DNA of 64,000 bases, taken from the NCBI RefSeq assembly GCF_018446385.1, contig NC_056001.1, forward strand, positions 108,478,436 through 108,542,435, given 5' to 3'. This document shows positions 42,906-54,830 of this stretch, one piece after another; within the stretch, counting starts at the first letter, position 1, and each line of letters starts with the position of its first letter. The notes below the pieces were generated by a model. That model saw only the letters and a list, made by a program, of their open reading frames with translations. It was not told where the DNA came from and searched no databases. Source of the DNA: Zingiber officinale (taxonomy: Eukaryota > Streptophyta > Magnoliopsida > Zingiberales > Zingiberaceae). The translations under genes and the position numbers were made by a program.

Positions 42906-45900
42906 TCAAACTCGATAGGGCTGTAGGTAGTTAGCACTCCAAGGTCGATCCAGCTTCCTTCCTTGAGCGTCCTGCAAATAATAGGCTCCCGATGCCAATT
43001 TCTTGATAACTTTGTACGGTCCGTCCCATTGAGGAGCCAACTTCGTCACTTCCCCTAAGGGCTTTATCTGCTTCCAAACGAGATCTCCTTCTCCGAAGAA
43101 TCGGGGGGTCACCCTTCTATTATAGTTCTGCCTCATTCTCTGTCTATAGGCCTCCAACCTGGCCGCTGTTTATTCATGGGGTTCGTTGATAAAATCTAGC
43201 TCAGCCAGCCGTTGCTCTGCGTTCCCTTCATCATACATCATTCTTCTCACAGACGGTATCCCGACCTCCAGAGGTACCACTGCTTCATTGCCATACACTA
43301 AATGGAAAGGTATCAGACCTGTACTTTCTCGGGGTGTCGTACGATAGGCCCATAAGATGCTTGGTAGCTCGTCCACCCAACTGCCTCCCGTATGATCCAG
43401 CTTGACTTTGAGCCCCCGCAATATTTCTCGGTTGACTACCTCTGTCTGACTATTGCTTTGCGGATGCGCCACCGAAGTGAAGGCCTGAGTTATGCCAAAC
43501 CCCTTGCACCAATCTTGTATCTTGCGCCCTTGAAATTGCCTACCATTGTCTGACACCAGTTTGTGAGGCAAGCCAAATCTGCAAAAGATATTCTTCCATA
43601 AGAACTGGATTACCGCATCTTCAGTGATCTTAGCCAGAGCTTCCGCTTCCACCCACTTGGAGAAGTAATCTACTGCTACCAGCAAGAAACGCCTTTGCCC
43701 CGTAGCCATCGGGAAAGGACCCACGATATCCATACCCCACTGGTCAAACGGGCAAGACACTATAGAAGTTCTCAGCAGCTCTGTAGGTCGGTGCGTCAGA
43801 TTCTGGTACCTTTGGCATGACAGACAAGTATTCACCAACTTTTGCGCGTCCCTCTGCAAAGTAGGCCAGAAATACCCAGCCAACAGTACTTTCCGAGCCA
43901 GCGTTCTCCCGCCTGCGTGATTACCGCAGCACCCCAAGTGTATCTCTTGTAAGGCCTGATCTGCTTCTCCCATATTCAAGCACTTGAGCAGAGGTCTAGA
44001 GAAAGACCTTTTGTAGAGTTGATCTCCGATCATGATATAAGAATGGCCCTGTCTCCTGAGCATTCGTGCCTCTTCTAGGTTGGTGGGTATAATTCCCTGC
44101 TGAAGGAAACTTATTATGGTCGCCCTCCAATCAATTATTTCTCCCAGATTATTTTTCAGATCGATCTGAGCTATAAGGAAGGTCTGCGCTATAGGTCTGT
44201 CAAGTACCCAAGTAGTCAGAGAGCTGGCCATTTTAGCTAGTTCATCTGCCCTTTCATTTTCAGCCCTGGGAATCTTGGTAACTGTGACTTCTTTGAAATC
44301 TTTCCTCATCTTCTCATAGGCTTCCTTGTAAACTTGCATCTTTTCGTTGTTGCTTCGAAGTGTCCGGTCACCTGCTGAGTTACTAGCTGTGAATCTGAAT
44401 GTATTACGACTTTGCTCGCCCCACATGCCGAGCTGCTTGCAAACCTGCCAATAGGGCTTCATACTCTGCCTCATTGTTGGTAGCTCTGAAATTCAGCCGT
44501 ACAGCCAGCTGCATAATATCTCCCTATGGGGATATTAGAAGTGCGCCTACACCACTTCCCCGATGGGTAGCTGATCCGTCTACATAAATCTTCCAGACCT
44601 CCTCCGAGTCGGCCTGATAAACTTCTGTCAAGAAATCCGCCAGAGCCTGTGCTTTGATCGCGGTTCGGGGCTGATACTGTATATCATATTCCCCTAGCTC
44701 GGTTGCCCATTTGATAAGCCGACCCGCTACCTCCACTTTGGTGAGAGCCCGCCCCATTGTGCTGTTTGTCAAGACAGTAATAGGATGTGCCAAGAAATAA
44801 GGTCGGAGACGTCAAGCCATGAGAACAAGTCCGTAAACCAACTTTTCCAGGGCCGTGTACCGAGACTCAGCCCCCTTCAATAGATGACTGAAAAAATACA
44901 CTGGTCGTTGTACATTGTCTTGCTCCTTAACCAGCACGGCCCCCACGGCCTCGAGGGTAGCTGACAAGTAGACCCAAAGGGGCTCTCCCACAACAGGCTT
45001 GAACAGTGATGGTAAGGACTCCAGGTACTACTTTAGCTCCTCGAAGGCCTGTGTGCATTCTTCCGTCCACTGAAACTTGGCCGCTTTCCTGAGCACTTTG
45101 AAGAAGGGCGCCGCTCTATCTGCAGATCTGGAGATGAATCGGGACAGTGCTGTTATCCTGTCGACCAGCTTCTGCATTTCCTTCCGATTCTGAGGGATCT
45201 GCATGTTCCGAAGTGCTTGCACCTTCTCCGGGTTGGCCTCTATCCCTCGCTCGGTCACCAGATAGCCCAGAAACTTTCCTCTTTTGGCCCCGAACAGACA
45301 CTTCAGGGGATTCAGCTTCACCCCATATTGCCTCAGAGTCTCACAGGTTTCTTCTACATCTCTTATTAGGCTGGACGCCAGGGGGGACTTGATCAGGATA
45401 TCATCAACATAGACCTCTACGTTCCGCCCGATCTGACTCCGAAAGACTTTGTCCATCATCCTTTGGTAGGTAGCCCCAGCATTCCTGAGCCTAAATGGCA
45501 TGACTGTATAGCAAAAAGTACCGTCGGCCGTTATGAAGCTGACTTTCTCCTGGTCCTCCCTGGCCAAGGATATCTGATGATATTCCTGATAAGCGTCCAT
45601 CATGCATATCCTCTCACAGCCAACAGTAGAATCCACTACCTGATCGATACGCGGGAGAGGATAACAGTCTTTGGGAGTGGCTTTGTTGAGGTCGCGAAAG
45701 TCTATGCACACCCTCCACTTGTTGTTTGGCTTCTTCACCAACACGACGTTAGAAAGTCAGGACGGAAATTGCACCTCTCGCACATGTCCTGCCCTCCTGA
45801 GCTGATCCACTTCAGCTCGGATAATCTTATTCTGGTCGGCGGAGAAGTTTCTCTTTTTCTGCTTGACTGGCTTGGCCTCGGGTATAATATGCAATTTGTG

Positions 45901-46929
45901 CTCAGCTACTTCTGGCCTGACCCCGGGCAACTCTTCTGGTGACCAAGCAAAAACGTCCCTATTGCGGATCAGGCACTGTATTAGCTCAGACTTAAGCTCC
46001 AGCGGTAAGTCACTGGCAATGCGGGTGATGCTCTCTGCTCTGTCCTCATGCAGCCGAATTTCTTCCCAAGGAATGGGCTCCTCTGCAATAGGCAGAGGCT
46101 CTTCTTGGATAGCATGCACTCCACCATCCTGAGTCCGCCGGCTCTTGCGCGCCTCCACCCGGACCATATCTATGTAGCAGCTTCGAGACACCTTCTGCTC
46201 TCCCTTGACCTCCCCGACTTGCTCGCCGACCGGAAACTTGATCTTCTGATGAAAAGTGGAGACGGCAGCCCGAAACTCATGCAGAGCTAGCCTTCCCAGG
46301 ATGACGTTGTAGGAGGAAGGCGAATCCACCACAATGAAAGTGCTCCTCCACGTGCGCACCAATGGCTCAGTGCCCATGGAAATGGCCAACTTGATCTGAC
46401 CCATGAGTTTGACTTCATTACCTGTAAACCCATACAAGGAAGTGGTTACAGGTTGGAGCTCAGCGGCGTCGATCTGCATCTCCTCAAACGCAGCCCTGAA
46501 TAAAATGTTGACCGAGCTCCCGGTATCCACAAAGACCCGAGCCACTCGGCTGTTAGCAATAACGGCCTTGATTATGAGGGCGTCGTCGTGGGGCAGTTCC
46601 AGACCCTCCAGGTCTTGAGGCCCAAAGCTAATAACAGGGCCGGAGGCCTGCTCGTGGCTGCATCCCACGGCTCCCACATACAACCGCCGAATGTGCGACT
46701 TGCGGGCTCGGCCTGAGTCCCCGTCAGTGGGCCCTCCTGAGATCATACCGATCTCTCGCACAGCGACGTTGCCCTGGTTCTCCAATTCTCCGGCATCTCT
46801 TCGATCTTCGCCGGGGCCAGCTTGGTTAGGTGGGCCAGCTAGGTCGGACCGGGTCTGCCGAGCACGCCCATCTGCAGCCCGTTCCTCCTCCATTCTCTGT
46901 ATTTGGGGCGCCAGCGCCGGGGGAGGCAA
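42906..46929 (-). pseudogene. Tat pol: protease, RT, RNase H, second RNase H, integrase (several stops)
   Basis: Minus-strand order: protease (VFVDTGSSVNILF, Asp codon at 46527); RT with CIDFRDLNKATPKDCYPLPR and the catalytic box YVDD at about 45411; RNase H; a second RNase H (IYVDGSATHRGSGVGALL, then NNEAEYEALLAGL) near 44590-44430. Integrase follows with HHCC finger, WGMDIVGPFP, SDNGRQFQG and SQTEVVNREI, and a C-terminal GDLVWKQIKPLGEV...WDGPYKV segment. Stops lie at 45757, 45028, 44812, 44524 and 43170, all one C-to-T or G-to-A step from sense codons. There is also a pair of frameshifts near 44430-44340. The extra RNase H is diagnostic of the Tat lineage. Confidence 0.93.
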
Positions 46930-48119
46930 GCCCTGCTCCGCAGCTCGCTTGGAGTCACGGGCGAATTGGAAGCCGTTACTGAGATCGTGCGTCCTGGACC
47001 GATGATATGTGCAATATGGTGCCCCCTTGGTCCAGGCCTGGGCGCGTGTACGGCAGCGATTCGCAGAGCTGGCCTGACTCCCTGAGCGGGCTGGGGGGCA
47101 GGCCTGGGTTGAACGCGCTGGAAGGGCTGGGCTGGCTGTGGTGCTCTTCTTTCAGGTCGGTTGCCTGGAGCCACCGTCTTCTCGGCTTTCCGCCTAGCAG
47201 CCTGCGCTTCTTCCACCTTGATGTAGCAAGAAGCTTTCTCCACCATATCGTCGAAGCTTCGGGCGGGGTTTTTGATGAGGTCCCTGAAGAATTCCCCTTC
47301 TCACAATCCGTGGGAGAAGGCGCTCATCAATATTTCTGAGGTGGCGGAGGGGACGTCGTTGGCCACCTGACTGAACCGGTTGATGTAGCTTCGCAAGGGC
47401 TCAGTCGAATCCTGCTTGAGAGCAAAAAGACAGTGGTCGATTTTTTGATACTTACGACTACTGGCGAACCGGCGCAGGAAGGCCATTTTGAAATCCACGA
47501 AGCGATTGATGGACTCTGGGGGCAATCCATCGAACCACTTTTGTGCCGACCCGGACAGGGTGTGTAGGAACACTCGGCATTTGACAGCGACGCTGTATTG
47601 ATACAAGATAGTCGCGTTCTTAAACTTCCTCAGGTGCTCTTCCGGGTCCTTGCTCCCATCGTATTCTCCAATGTTCGGGGCTCGATACCCTTTAGGCAGG
47701 CATTCCCTCAGGATATGAGCCGAGAAGGGTACCTTGTCATCCAGATCTTCAGGTAAATCTCCGGCAGGGATTATAGCTTTTCCCTTTCCTGAATCCCGAG
47801 GTGGGTGTAAAGAGCTTTCCGCCACCGATGCCGGGGGCTCCTCCTTCTTCGGACTATGCTCACGGGATCTGGCTCGATGATAATTGCGGCGAGGCTCCCG
47901 AAACGAGGCACAGGGGGGTTCTTCCTACTGCTTCCTCTTCGAGCCCCTGTCGGAAGCGGGAGCCGGTTCTTTGGACGTTTCAGGTGCTAGACGGGGCCGC
48001 GAAACTGTCCCTTGCTTTTCAGAGGTGGCTTGCTTTCTAACCTCCTTGAAGAGCTCGTACTCCCCCGCGGTCATGGTTACGTTGATCCTCCTGCTAGAGC
48101 TTCGACCGGAGTCCTCCAT
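46839..48119 (-). pseudogene. Tat gag (element 2), two stops and a 3' frameshift
   Basis: The ATG at 48119 (MKMEDSGR...) lies just after the primer site. The frame shows MTAGEYELFKEVRKQ, a basic linker, the gag core (VKCRVFLHTLSGSAQKWFDGL near 47570) and FRDLIKNPARSFDDMVEKA. Stops at 47925-47927 and 47301-47303 correspond to Gln and Arg codons after one C-to-T change. Near 46990 the frame shifts, and the downstream frame from 46929 continues into protease. Whether this shift was a programmed gag-pol frameshift or decay cannot be told here. Confidence 0.88.
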
Positions 48120-48148
48120 CTTCACGCTCCGGAACAGGTGGTTATGTT

Positions 48149-48166
48149 CCCACAGACGGCGCCAAA
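48149..48166 (-). other. Primer-binding site region of Tat element 2
   Basis: On the minus strand TTTGGCGCCGTCTGTGGG follows the LTR end GGGATCA after two bases, the usual layout of plant Tat elements. In element 1 the same place (about 26025-26038) has lost the GGCGCC part. Confidence 0.75.
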
Positions 48167-48168
48167 TA

Positions 48169-49379
48169 TGATCCCGTCCGGAGGCTGAGTCGGACGGAGG
48201 CTGGTCGAGGTGTCCCGATTGTTGACGGAAAGTCGTCGGTGATTCGGCTCCCACGGGTGGCTGACGCTGCTACAGGACCCTGCACACACTCAGACAATCT
48301 CCCCTCTCACGTTAGAGACCGAAACCCAGGGAAAAAGTCCCCGGATCAGGCCCTCCGACGCTCAAGTCAGGTCCTTTTTCCCCAGAAAAAAGCAGAAAGA
48401 AGAAGAAGAGAAAACTAGTTGTGGAAAAAAGTGACGAGGGAGTGTGTGCGCGTACCTGCTTCTGAGGGATTTCTCTCCTTTTATGCATCATCCTTTTAGA
48501 ACCTGCCATCCTGTCAGAAAACGTTAGGCACCGGGCTTTGTCCTGTAGTCTCGGACACCTGTCGCGCTGCTATTTGCCGTGAAAGCATCTCTCTGTTTTG
48601 GAAACTCCGCCTTCGCATATGGGTTTTGTCTTGTAGCGAGAGACAGCTGGCGGGCTACTATTGGATATGAGGGCATCTTTTTGTTTTAGGAACCTTCGCC
48701 TTCGCACGTATTGTTGGTATGTAATGATTATCCTCGCCGGACCGTTGAGATTCTCCGCACCCGCACTACTTGGCTTCTCCGATTCATTGCGACTTGCACT
48801 GACCTTGCTTCTCCCTATCAGTTCCAGCCCCTAAGTGTCACCTTCCAGATGGTCTGACTCTGCTCAGCTTTGCCGATCCCCACCTGCCTCTGCGCTTTGT
48901 ATTTCCTAGCCCTCCACCGCAGACCTGTAGATCGAGTTGACTCTGCTCAGTTCTGCCGATCCCGATTTGCTTCCGCCTGGCTCTGCCGATCCCGATTTGC
49001 TTCCGCCTGGCTCTGCCGATCCCGACTTGCTTCCGCCTGGCTCTGCCGATCCCAATTTGCTTCCTCCTGGCTCTGCCGATCCCGACTTGCTTCCGCCTGG
49101 CTCTGCCGATCCAAATTTGCTTCCTCCTGGCTCTGTCGATCCCGATTTGCTTCCGCCTGGCTCTCTCCTCATTCTCCTACATCTTTTCTCACGATCAACA
49201 AGTCTGTCTGACCCTTGGCTACCCCCTATGCTGAACTCTGACTGCCCCCTCCGCCTGACTTTTCGACCGCCAAGTCGCCATGACTATTGACTGCCACCTC
49301 CTCTTGACTTTTGACCGCCACATGGCCTTTGACTCCTCTAATCCTTTCCTCTTGGGCCCTTCCATTACCAACCGTATCA
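48169..49379 (-). repeat. 5' LTR of Tat element 2
   Basis: 1211 bp, beginning TGATACGG at 49379 on the minus strand. Contains the 30-bp array (48947-49166), a TATA box GCATAAAAGG at 48486-48477 (minus), and TTGAC-rich U3 sequence at 49257-49340. Confidence 0.95.
48477..48486 (-). promoter_or_regulatory. LTR TATA box (Tat element 2)
   Basis: GCATAAAAGG on the minus strand, followed by AGAGAAATCCC; conserved with one change in the other LTR at about 29267-29276. Confidence 0.5.
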
Positions 49380-49384
49380 GTATG
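49380..49384. other. Target-site duplication GTATG, right copy
   Basis: Matches 28954-28958 exactly. Confidence 0.92.
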
Positions 49385-50130
49385 CTATCATAAAATTTAA
49401 TATAGTTTTCCCTTCTTTATTTCTTGTTTCAAACTCATAACCCACATATATCCTCTTATATTCCTCATTTTTTACTCTGATATGTCAATTTAGATCACCT
49501 CCTATTAAAATCATTTAATTTGGTAGAATATTTTGTAATACTTCATATAAGTCATCCCAAAACTTTAATTTGGTAGTTTCATCTAATCACACTTGCGGTA
49601 TATATACATTAATTATGTTTATAATTTCTGTCACCACTATTATCTTAAGAACATCTCCTTTTCTAACTACTTCTACAATTTCATCTTTTAACAAACTATC
49701 TACAACAATACCTACTCCATTTATTGCTTAATTATTTTTTGTGTACCATAACTTAAAATTCGAGTTCTCTATCATATTTGTCTTCTTGCCTATCTATTTT
49801 ATCTCTTGTATACACAAAATATTAATTACTCTCCTAATTATCGTATCTACTATCTCCATTAATTTATCAGTGAAGGTTTCTACGTTCCATGTTTCAAATC
49901 TTAGATTATTAGTTTTTCTATCATATTTGTTCTTATCCAACCTATGGTTTGAGAACTCTTGCCTATTTAACATTATACTCAAGTTTTCATGGAGATGTAG
50001 CCGTCCTTGCTGATACATTACAATCGAATCCTGCAATACAAACTCTTAGCTTATATATTTAGCACTGCACCCGAGTTCTGGAGATATAGTAATCCTTATT
50101 GAGACGTTATAATCGGACATTGCAATGTGT
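49385..50130 (-). mobile_element. RTE-type LINE fragment (5' end and endonuclease), right piece
   Basis: Minus-strand fragments match the apurinic-type endonuclease of RTE LINEs: LRFETWNVETFTDKLMEIVD and INILCIQEIK near 49900-49794, INVYIPQV near 49600, KLKFWDDLYEVLQNILPN near 49560, and ILIGGDLN near 49500. Several stops are present. The 5' end holds a diverged tandem repeat (about 49989-50036 and 50082-50128). The RT part of the same LINE is at 27786-28953. Confidence 0.82.
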
Positions 50131-51070
50131 TCTTTTCAGGGAACAACATATCATTAACACAATAGTTTAATAGATTCATTAATTGAATATTTATCAGAGT
50201 TTTAACGCTGGCTGGCAACCTAATGTAACCCTCCTTCTTTATCTGAGTTTCGGACCGGTCATAACTAGTTCGTCATGGGCGAAGTTCAAATTAGCATATC
50301 CCAAATTTAAAAATTAAATTTGTGTTTAAATAAAATGATAAGTTAAATAAATAAAATTTATAACTAATCGTCTGCGTAATATGATCAAACAAAATAATTT
50401 GGCAAGTTGATAAAATATTTTTTTTTAACAATAGACTGACTTAGAACTGGTGGTCCAGCTGGTTGCCCATTTTTCTGTTCACATGTACCAAAGTAAGTTC
50501 AATTGTTTTCTCAGTTGATCCAATCGACCAGGTTGCCTTCTAATTCATGGGTTGATCGGTTGAAGTGACATTGATCATAAGTATCAAATTTTGTCAGGTG
50601 TGCCAACTAGCTTAGTTCATAAAGACTTAAGAAGTTGTTGCCAAGGTCGTAGGTTGTCTTCACCCAAATATATTGTTTCATAGTTCCAATCTTTAAAAAT
50701 TTTTTTAATAAATTAACAGATGATTTTTTTTTTTAATTACGGTTGATCTAAGAATATTGAACTGATGATTAATTTACTATGAATACTTTTTTATTTATCT
50801 TTATGACCGGTGAAAATTTTTTATAGGACTAAATCGGTCATCCTAAGATTAAACTATTTGGTGCTAACTTAAACAAAAATTGCCAAATTCTATGAGCATG
50901 AATTCTGATAGAGTTATATAACTTGATATATCTAGTTTACTGTAGGTTATTCTTATCACAACTTGAAGCGAGAGAATCTACTAGAGAATTCATAAGGACA
51001 AGATTCAGACCTAGTTGTGCAATACTTGTTTGGAATCTCGTGTAGATCTCAATGAAAAGGTGCTACAGAC
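50131..51070. other. AT-rich sequence without recognised features
   Basis: No open frame or repeat of note. It contains a few TTGATCGG-like words near 50520-50560. Confidence 0.4.
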
Positions 51071-52232
51071 AGAAAAGTAATTCGTAAAAATAATTTTAAT
51101 TTTTTTTATATTTAAGGTGTTTTTGATGTTTTTGTCTTTTATATTTTAAATTTTATGCCCGTTTAAAATTTTATTTTTATTATGTTTAGAATTTTCCATT
51201 TTGTTCCGGATTTCTTTCCTTTATTTGTATCTTAGGGTTTGAAATTTATATAAACAATTACTTAGGTTGATATAAAGAAATTTTGATTAATAAGAATTTA
51301 TGGTCATGTCATTTCTCCTCAAATATTGAGTTTGGTTGTTTATCTCTTGGTATTATACGGAATCAATAGAGTTTAGAAGACCACTTCCGGTATTCATATT
51401 GAATCAACGGATTCGATAGTTATCCGTTCATCAGTTGGTATTAGAATGAGGTTGATCTTGTGGAGTCAGTAGTCATCGTTTTCAGGAACAACGACTTTTG
51501 CTAATATTAGTGTGTGAATCAACAGGGTTTATAAGATTACTTCCAATATTAGTACGTGAATTAGCAGATTTAATAGCTTTCTGGTGCATCACACTAAGAT
51601 GATCATAACGCATTGACAATGCTTCTGATGATGATATGACCAACCATTCGAGAGTAATTTTTTCCACTATGAGGAGAATGATATGGATAAAAGAGCAATT
51701 CAAAAAAATAATTTTAATTTTTTATTATTTTTGTCAAGTTTGATATTTAGAGTATTTTTGATAATTTTTATCTTTTATATTTTGAGTACGTTTAGAATAT
51801 ATATATATATATTTTTTAGTATGTTTATATTTTTTTTATCTTATGTTTCTATGTCTTATCATTTATAGTCTATATAAATAATTATTTAAGTTGATATAAA
51901 AAAACGGTAATTCTTGTTGGCCAGAATCTGGCCAGCTAGAATTTTTTATCCTCCAATTAGAATTCATGCATGTACATGCATGTAATTAATGTACACAGAT
52001 GATATTACTAAAATACTCATGTGTACACTTGCATGTATTGATTCTAGCTGGCCAGATTCTGACCATTTAGTATTACCCATAAAAAAATATTGATTTGTAA
52101 GAATTTGTATCATTTTTCCCCAAACAATCAAGTTTGATTGTTTGTTTGTTGACATTCTACAGAATCAACAAAATTGAGAGCTCTTTTAAAATTTGTGTGC
52201 AAATCAATGGATTCGATAGGTATCTATTGCAT
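51071..52232 (+). mobile_element. Miniature LTR-element remnant (TRIM-like) with diverged terminal repeats
   Basis: Two diverged direct repeats of about 363 bp (51071-51433 and 51687-52232 minus the MITE) flank about 250 bp. The first ends ATCCGTTCATCA and is followed at once by GTTGGTATTAGAATGAGG, close to the iMet primer site. A third partial copy of the repeat end lies at 51509-51595. No protein is encoded. The start of the repeats is not sharp, so edges are approximate. Alternatives are an old solo LTR pair or an unrelated duplication. Confidence 0.5.
51905..52078. mobile_element. MITE with about 37-bp inverted repeats and 9-bp duplication (Mutator-like)
   Basis: Ends are GGTAATTCTTG and, read inward from the other side, GGTAATACTAA. 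They share a perfect inner stretch CAGAATCTGGCCAGCTAGAAT. The 9-bp word ATAAAAAAA flanks both sides (51896-51904 and 52079-52087). The paralogous direct repeat at about 51270 lacks the insert and shows a single AT-rich site, an empty-site control. A 9-bp duplication fits Mutator-type transposition. Confidence 0.85.
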
Positions 52233-52506
52233 CAAAAGACACTTGGACCTTACAAGTCCTGTCAACGGAGTTGACCACAGTTCAAAAACTGAAGTGAACC
52301 CTATGCCCTGGATGAAACAAGAAAATTACCAGGCGTCACGAATAAGAGAGGGAGAAGAACTTGGAAGGCAACACCGACGAATCTGAGGCCCGAAGATGGC
52401 TCCGTTGCAGTGAGAGGAGGCGGAGGGAGTGGAGAGGAAGGAAGTGTAGCATTAGATCTTCATTTCCGCCTTTCGCCTTTTGACAGAGCTGCCGTCTAAC
52501 TATGGA

Positions 52507-52950
52507 TGTAAATGAATCGAATCGAACTGAATATGTAAAAAAATTTAAAGTTTAAATTCAGCTTAAAATAAATATATTAGAGTTCGAGTTTCGATTCGAA
52601 ACTTGAAAATTTTAAAAAAATTTATTCGTGTTCGGTTCGAATTAAGACTCAGGTTTGAGTTCAGCTCGAAAGATTCAAACATGTTCATGGACTATTTGAA
52701 TTATTACTCGAAAATAAATACTCAAAAGATTTAAAATTTATTTATTTAATATATATTTAACTTATATTAATAAAATATTAAAGTTCGTGAGCGACTCACG
52801 AAGTATCGAATAATATAATTTGAACTTAAATTAGACTTGAAAAAAGTTCGAACTTATTTGAATTCGACTTGAATTCAATAAATTTAAATATGAATCAAAT
52901 ATTTATTGAACCAGTTTGAAAAGCTCGCGAGCCGATTCGATTCATTTACA
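52507..52950. mobile_element. MITE-like element with TGTAAATGAATCGAATCG inverted ends
   Basis: Begins TGTAAATGAATCGAATCG and ends with its reverse complement CGATTCGATTCATTTACA. The interior is AT-rich with TTCGAA words and no coding capacity. A clear target duplication was not found. Similar ends occur in plant hAT-like MITEs, by recall. Confidence 0.7.
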
Positions 52951-54830
52951 CGTAACACTCCGAGCGATGTAGCGATTTCCCTATTTTACATAATAAAATA
53001 TTCTAAAAAAAAATTTTCTCTTAATACCAACGAAATAAAAAAATAAGATTAATTAATATTTATTGTTTTAAAAAAAGTCTAAATCAAATGTAAAATTTTC
53101 CATTTGTAATTTGAAAAAAAAAACACATTTTGAAAATTTTCATACGATTATTAATAATCTAATAACCACATTATTTGGCCAATTTAATTCCCGTGGCTTT
53201 GATATCCAAATTGTCTTGTGTGAATACATAAAAGGTCTTTTTTTTTTAATCCCTAATATGTGATCTCAATATCATATCAAAAATATAAAAAATTATCATT
53301 CTTTATGCAATAAAAACATATCTATAACTTATTCTAGGCCTACATTATCAATTTTTTTTAAATATATATATATATATATTCATTAATTATGGGTCTCACT
53401 TATATTACTAATATTTTGAGATGAAAGAATATTTGAAATTTCACTACCATTGTTAAACTAAAAATCTCAAATGTAACATCCATAATTAGGGGTATTAAGT
53501 TATATGAGTCGAGTCGACTTGAAAAAAAAAAAATTATAATTTTTTTTAATTTGACTTAAATCCAAATACAATCCAAAACTCATAAATCCAAACTCAAATC
53601 GTCTCGAATAACCTGATTAAAAATATTTTTTTTACTATTTTTCTTATAATTCTTTATTCTTATTTTAATACTTCATTATTACTGTATTAAAATATTGATA
53701 TACGTAAAAATATTTTAATTTTTAAAATAAAATTTAATTTAATCCTAAAAATATACTAAATCTTAAATTTAGGTCAATCACAACTCAATCCAAAAACCTC
53801 CGATCCAAATTCAATCCAAATCTAAAAAATCTCAATATGAACTCGATATTTTTTAGATCATATTGGCCAATTATATTCATTTTTGATATCCTATCCTATC
53901 CATAATGATTAAAATATTCTTTTACAAACCATTTTAAAAACCTTTCCATTGGAGATGTATAGTTATCCATCATTATCAAGTAACACATGGAAGTTACTTC
54001 AAAGCACTTTAGTCATTAGCTTTTGACTAACTACATCTTTGCACTGGATTAATTAATGCTAACCCGCGTGCTTAAAGTTAATACTATTAATTTTAATATC
54101 AACGTGAGAGAGCCGTGTAAGTAACTACACATGTAATCAATCACTGAGAAGAAAAAAGAAGCCTCAATATGATTAACTAAGAAATATCTTAGCGAGATGA
54201 TTAATTTATGTAACATGTCTTACAGAAATAAAATAATAATAAATTTAATTAATCATATTGATTAATTTTGAGATGATCAATTTAATCCTATAAAAAATTT
54301 TTATCAGTCATCAGAATAAATCAAGAAATACGTATAGCGGACAGTCTAGAAATTCAGAATCCTTTTAAATCATGAATATTTAGATGTATTCTATTACAAC
54401 ACTCTTACGCTAAAAATCTTAAGAAAATAAAATAGACCATTATATATAACTAACAACTAACAAAGTTGATATTAATTAACTAACAATCATGAATTTTGAA
54501 TCATGAATTAACTAACAAAGTTGAATATGAATGAAGTAAAAAAAAACAAGGATTAATTTATGTTAATGAAACATAGAAATAATTTTTATCAAGTTTAGAA
54601 TTGAAAATATTTCAAGAAAATTGTCGTGATAAAGAATCTATTCGATTTCATTATTTTAAAGGATTTTGGATAAACATGGATTGAAGTCGTAAATAAATTA
54701 AACGCGCACTAATCCAGGGGTGAAGGTCTGAAGGACGCGTCCGTTCGATCTAGTTCTTGATCTCCTGATGATAGAAAGAGGCGACGGTGGTGGAGTGGCT
54801 GGCAATGGCGTAGGAGGTAGATTAGTTTAG
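52951..54830. other. AT-rich intergenic region
   Basis: Homopolymer runs, a short (TA)n tract near 53360-53378 and TCGAGTCGAC words near 53510, possibly another eroded MITE. No gene is visible. Confidence 0.5.

Larger units (their letters stand above)
28959..49379 (-). mobile_element. Complete Tat-type Ty3/gypsy element with antisense genes (20.4 kb)
   Basis: Two 1211-bp LTRs (TGATACGG...GGGATCA on the minus strand) and the duplication GTATG define the ends. Minus-strand order is 5' LTR, primer site, gag, protease, RT, RNase H, second RNase H, integrase, then about 12 kb before the purine tract and 3' LTR. That 12 kb carries plus-strand genes at 37077-39714 and 40401-42778, a coiled-coil ORF at 30541 and a 132-bp hairpin array. 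A solo copia LTR is inserted in the array. The dual RNase H and the antisense ORFs are established marks of the Tat lineage. LTRs differ at about 2% by eye. Confidence 0.95.
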
